From UBA7446 sp049596455 (GTDB taxonomy: Bacteria; Bacteroidota; Bacteroidia; Flavobacteriales; Flavobacteriaceae): a stretch of DNA of 64,000 bases. How positions within the stretch are numbered: position 1 is the first letter of the stretch; the number at the start of each line of letters is the position of its first letter. Both the position numbers and the translations under genes were made by a program. The stretch is from NCBI GenBank assembly GCA_049596455.1, contig JBMYLP010000002.1, forward strand, positions 62,001 to 126,000. The letters are read 5' to 3'. Of this stretch, positions 61,520-64,000 are shown piece after piece. Below the pieces are notes generated by a model. That model saw nothing but the letters and a program-made list of their open reading frames with translations, had not been told where the DNA came from and did not search any database.

Positions 61520-62323
61520 ATGAAAGACAAAAAGATATTATACATATCATCAGAAGTCGTACCGTACCTTCCACATAGTGAACTTTCCAATTTGGCGTTT
61601 GAAGTCCCAAAAATGGTAAACGATCGTGGTGGGCAAACGCGCATTTTTATTCCAAAATACGGTTTGATTAACGAACGCCGGCATCAATTGCATGAAGTGA
61701 TACGTCTTTCAGGTATGAATCTGGTTGTCAATGATATAGACATGCCATTGATTATCAAAGTAGCGTCTATTCCAAAAGAGCGAATGCAGGTGTACTTTAT
61801 TGATAATGAAGATTATTTTAAAGGTCGTGGATTATATGCTGAAGAAAGCGGGAAGCTTTATGCTGACAACGAAGAACGTGCTATTTTCTTTGCTAAAGGC
61901 GTTATCGAAACAGTAAAAAAATTGAATTGGTCGCCCGATATTATTCATGTTCAAGGGTGGATAGCGGCTTTGGTACCACTTTATTGCAAGTTTTATTATA
62001 AAGACGAGCCCTTGCTTGCCAATACCAAAATTGTAACCTCCTTCTTTGCGCCTCCTTTTGAAGGAAAATTGGGTGGAGATTTGTTTTCAAAAATTGCTTT
62101 TGATGGCATAGAGGCTGAGCATATGACTGATTTAAAAAAACCAACACTTGATGCATTGTATTCCAATGCGGTGCAGCACTCAGATGGCATTATTATTGCA
62201 AGTGAAGAAGTCAGAGATGCAGTAAAAAAGATTGCTTTCAGCAGCTCAAAACCCATTTTAGAATTGAGTAAAGAATCCGATATTCTTAATGCCCACGAAA
62301 CCTTTTATCAGACTGAATTTTAA
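61520..62323 (+). CDS. GT5 (glycogen synthase)-like N-terminal half protein
   Basis: 267 residues. It resembles the N-terminal Rossmann domain of glycogen/starch synthase (S-S-E-V-V-P-Y-L start, H-V-Q-G-W-I-A-A-L-V-P near 147), but the K-T-G-G-L motif of ADP-glucose binding is absent (P-H-S-E-L-S-N instead) and the whole C-terminal GT-B half is missing. Probably not a glycosyltransferase on its own; perhaps a regulatory or scaffold protein. It ends 7 nt before a DUF4270 gene, an arrangement seen in other Bacteroidota by memory. A TAAATTTG lies at 61480-61487. Confidence 0.75.
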   Translation: MKDKKILYISSEVVPYLPHSELSNLAFEVPKMVNDRGGQTRIFIPKYGLINERRHQLHEVIRLSGMNLVVNDIDMPLIIKVASIPKERMQVYFIDNEDYFKGRGLYAEESGKLYADNEERAIFFAKGVIETVKKLNWSPDIIHVQGWIAALVPLYCKFYYKDEPLLANTKIVTSFFAPPFEGKLGGDLFSKIAFDGIEAEHMTDLKKPTLDALYSNAVQHSDGIIIASEEVRDAVKKIAFSSSKPILELSKESDILNAHETFYQTEF

Positions 62324-62330
62324 AACCCGA

Positions 62331-64000
62331 ATGATTAAAAAATTTCTCCCTATTGCACTTGTGCTTGCCCTGACATCATGCGATAAAAAGTTTAATGAAG
62401 TTGGTGCTGAGGTATTCCCTCTAAATACTATTCAAGCAAAAAAGTCACTTTATCCAGTAAAAGTTTCACATACGTTAATCGATGTGGCACAGACAAATAC
62501 AGGCGCGGTCTTGCAACTAGGTGAACACCGTGATAATTTGTTTGGAACAACGTCTGCCGCTGTGGTTTCTCAATTTAATTTGAGTTCGTATGCACCCACT
62601 TTTGGTGATAAAAGTGCCTCATTAGAAAGCTCAGAAAGTTTTGATGAACAAGAAACCATTACAGACGTATGGCTCGAGGTGCCATTTTTCACCAATAGAA
62701 TAGACGCTGATGGCGATGGATTGATTGCCGAATATGACGTTGACGATTCCGACCCTAATAGCGATTCGGATGGCGATGGGGTTAGTGATATTGCGGAACG
62801 AAATAATGGAACGGATCCTACAAATCCTGATACCGACGGAGACGGAACACCAGACGGACAAGACTCCGAAACCGAAAACCCATACCCCGACAAAAAACTG
62901 TATGCCATCGATTCCCTTTTTGGAAATCGCGAAGCGACTTTTGACGTGGAAGTTAACAGACTGAACTATTTTCTACGACAGCTGGATCCTGACCAGAATT
63001 TTGAGCAACTCCAACCCTATTACTCTAATTTTAATTTTGGCACGTATAAAGAACAGCAGCTTGGCAGTGCGAATCTTAATCTAAACTTTAATGAAATTAT
63101 TGTTGAGGGTGAGAATAGTACAAATTTACCTCCGAGACTTAGAGTGCCATTAGACAAAGCTATTTTTCAGCAACTTATCATAAACAAGGAGGGCGCAACC
63201 GAACTCTCCACAGCTGAACTTTGGCTAGACTATTTCAGATCTATTTCTATCGAAACAAGCAACTTTAGCGCACCATTGCTTATGTTGCTGGACTTTAATA
63301 GAATGACCATTCGAATTACATACACCTACAAAGCAAAAAAACCAGACACCAACCCTGTTCAAATAGAAGATAAGAATAAGGAGTTTTTGATTAATGCAGG
63401 GGTGCTTAAATTTAATACGATAACTAAAACGACTGCTGCAGCACCAGAACTTAACAGTATAGTTTCGGCGACTGCACCAACACAAATCGCCTTAGGAGGC
63501 GGGCTTGGAAGTGTAGCCACCATTACCCTATTTGAGGACAATGAAGAACTTGAGGCAATAAAGGGGAAGTCAATGTTACTGAATGAGGCTAATCTCACAT
63601 TTCATATTGACAAACAAGCAGTTGAGCAATATGGTTTAAGCCTTCCAAAGCGTTTGTATTTGTATAATGCCAATACCAATGCGCCTATCATTGATTTCCT
63701 GAGAGACGGGTCCGCTACTGGCACCCAAAATAAGTTGGTGTATGGTGGATTTTTAGTAAACAATGATGATGACCAGTACTACAAGATTAGGCTAACTGAA
63801 TATTTGCGTGATATCATCAGCAAGGACTCTGTCAATGCACCATTACGAGTGTCAATCACTAATGCATTTGCTACGCAAGGTGCTGTTGCTATGGCAAAAG
63901 TTGACAATACCTCTATAAATAAAATACCTGCTGGTAGCGTTTCGTCGCCAAAGTCGGCGGTATTTGTAGGACCAACCCCAACAGACCCTGCGCTTGCAGA
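62331..64000 (+). CDS. DUF4270 lipoprotein with thrombospondin type 3-like repeats, 3' end outside window
   Basis: About 556 codons are seen. The lipoprotein start ends in the lipobox T-S-C-D (Cys 17). The N-terminal V-S-H-T-L-I-D and later parts match Bacteroidota DUF4270. A segment near residues 125-182 (D-A-D-G-D-G-L-I, D-S-D-G-D-G-V-S-D, D-T-D-G-D-G-T-P-D) is a calcium-binding thrombospondin type 3-like repeat run. Probably an outer-surface protein. Co-directional with the GT5-like gene. Confidence 0.75.
   Translation, partial: MIKKFLPIALVLALTSCDKKFNEVGAEVFPLNTIQAKKSLYPVKVSHTLIDVAQTNTGAVLQLGEHRDNLFGTTSAAVVSQFNLSSYAPTFGDKSASLESSESFDEQETITDVWLEVPFFTNRIDADGDGLIAEYDVDDSDPNSDSDGDGVSDIAERNNGTDPTNPDTDGDGTPDGQDSETENPYPDKKLYAIDSLFGNREATFDVEVNRLNYFLRQLDPDQNFEQLQPYYSNFNFGTYKEQQLGSANLNLNFNEIIVEGENSTNLPPRLRVPLDKAIFQQLIINKEGATELSTAELWLDYFRSISIETSNFSAPLLMLLDFNRMTIRITYTYKAKKPDTNPVQIEDKNKEFLINAGVLKFNTITKTTAAAPELNSIVSATAPTQIALGGGLGSVATITLFEDNEELEAIKGKSMLLNEANLTFHIDKQAVEQYGLSLPKRLYLYNANTNAPIIDFLRDGSATGTQNKLVYGGFLVNNDDDQYYKIRLTEYLRDIISKDSVNAPLRVSITNAFATQGAVAMAKVDNTSINKIPAGSVSSPKSAVFVGPTPTDPALA

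Overview
The window looks like a chromosomal segment of a marine-type member of the Bacteroidota, most likely family Flavobacteriaceae. Supporting features are TAnnTTTG-type -7 promoter elements, two proteins with type IX secretion (T9SS) sorting tails, the Bacteroidota-type sdhCAB operon, families largely restricted to the phylum (DUF3078, DUF2480, DUF4270, DUF4254), a suf iron-sulfur operon and a laminarin-type GH81 glucanase. This assignment is an inference from gene content, not from a database search.

Layout: (1) 1-8.1 kb holds a partial GT9 glycosyltransferase with its DUF4254 partner, purD, a secreted NTF2-like lipoprotein, an LpqC-type esterase, and an operon of NAD(P)H oxidoreductase, SOUL heme-binding protein and hemolysin-III/PAQR membrane protein. 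(2) 8.1-13.5 kb is a trehalose locus: a GH15 hydrolase diverges from a fused OtsA-OtsB gene, which is followed two bases later by an unusual fusion of a PlsC-like acyltransferase with an SGNH esterase. (3) 13.5-22.2 kb holds aconitase, a small nucleotidyltransferase, a secreted NTF2+CBM protein and a 1593-residue multidomain GH81 glucanase. (4) 22.2-26.45 kb is an AT-rich accessory islet ending at tRNA-Ala(GGC). It carries many tiny membrane-protein genes, a SHOCT protein, two terminase-small-subunit-like ORFs, a T9SS protein and several short repeats. (5) 26.5-32.8 kb holds an overlapping operon (DUF616 glycosyltransferase, enoyl-CoA hydratase, queD, lpxH-like, hflX), then a CBS protein and tandem PPK2 kinases. 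(6) 32.8-41.5 kb is the extended suf operon on the minus strand, ending in two DUF3078 paralogues. (7) 41.6-50.8 kb holds thiL, an aminopeptidase P, a large BNR-repeat protein and sdhCAB, whose sdhA-sdhB junction is interrupted by a four-helix-bundle gene inside an inverted repeat. (8) 50.8-64 kb holds an omega-amidase-like gene, a lipoprotein, comF, glyS, an outer-membrane protein, xth, an aldo-keto reductase, radA, a flippase-like membrane protein and panD-panC. Divergent from panC are a half-length GT5 protein and a DUF4270 lipoprotein that runs off the window.

The genes are tightly packed. Co-directional neighbours often overlap by ATGA or TAATG junctions, and several convergent pairs share interlocked stop codons. 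The most interesting candidates for new biology are the OtsAB plus acyltransferase-SGNH pair (a possible acylated-trehalose system), the inverted-repeat-bounded four-helix gene in sdh, the repeat-bounded islet beside tRNA-Ala, and the GT5 half-protein that lacks catalytic motifs.
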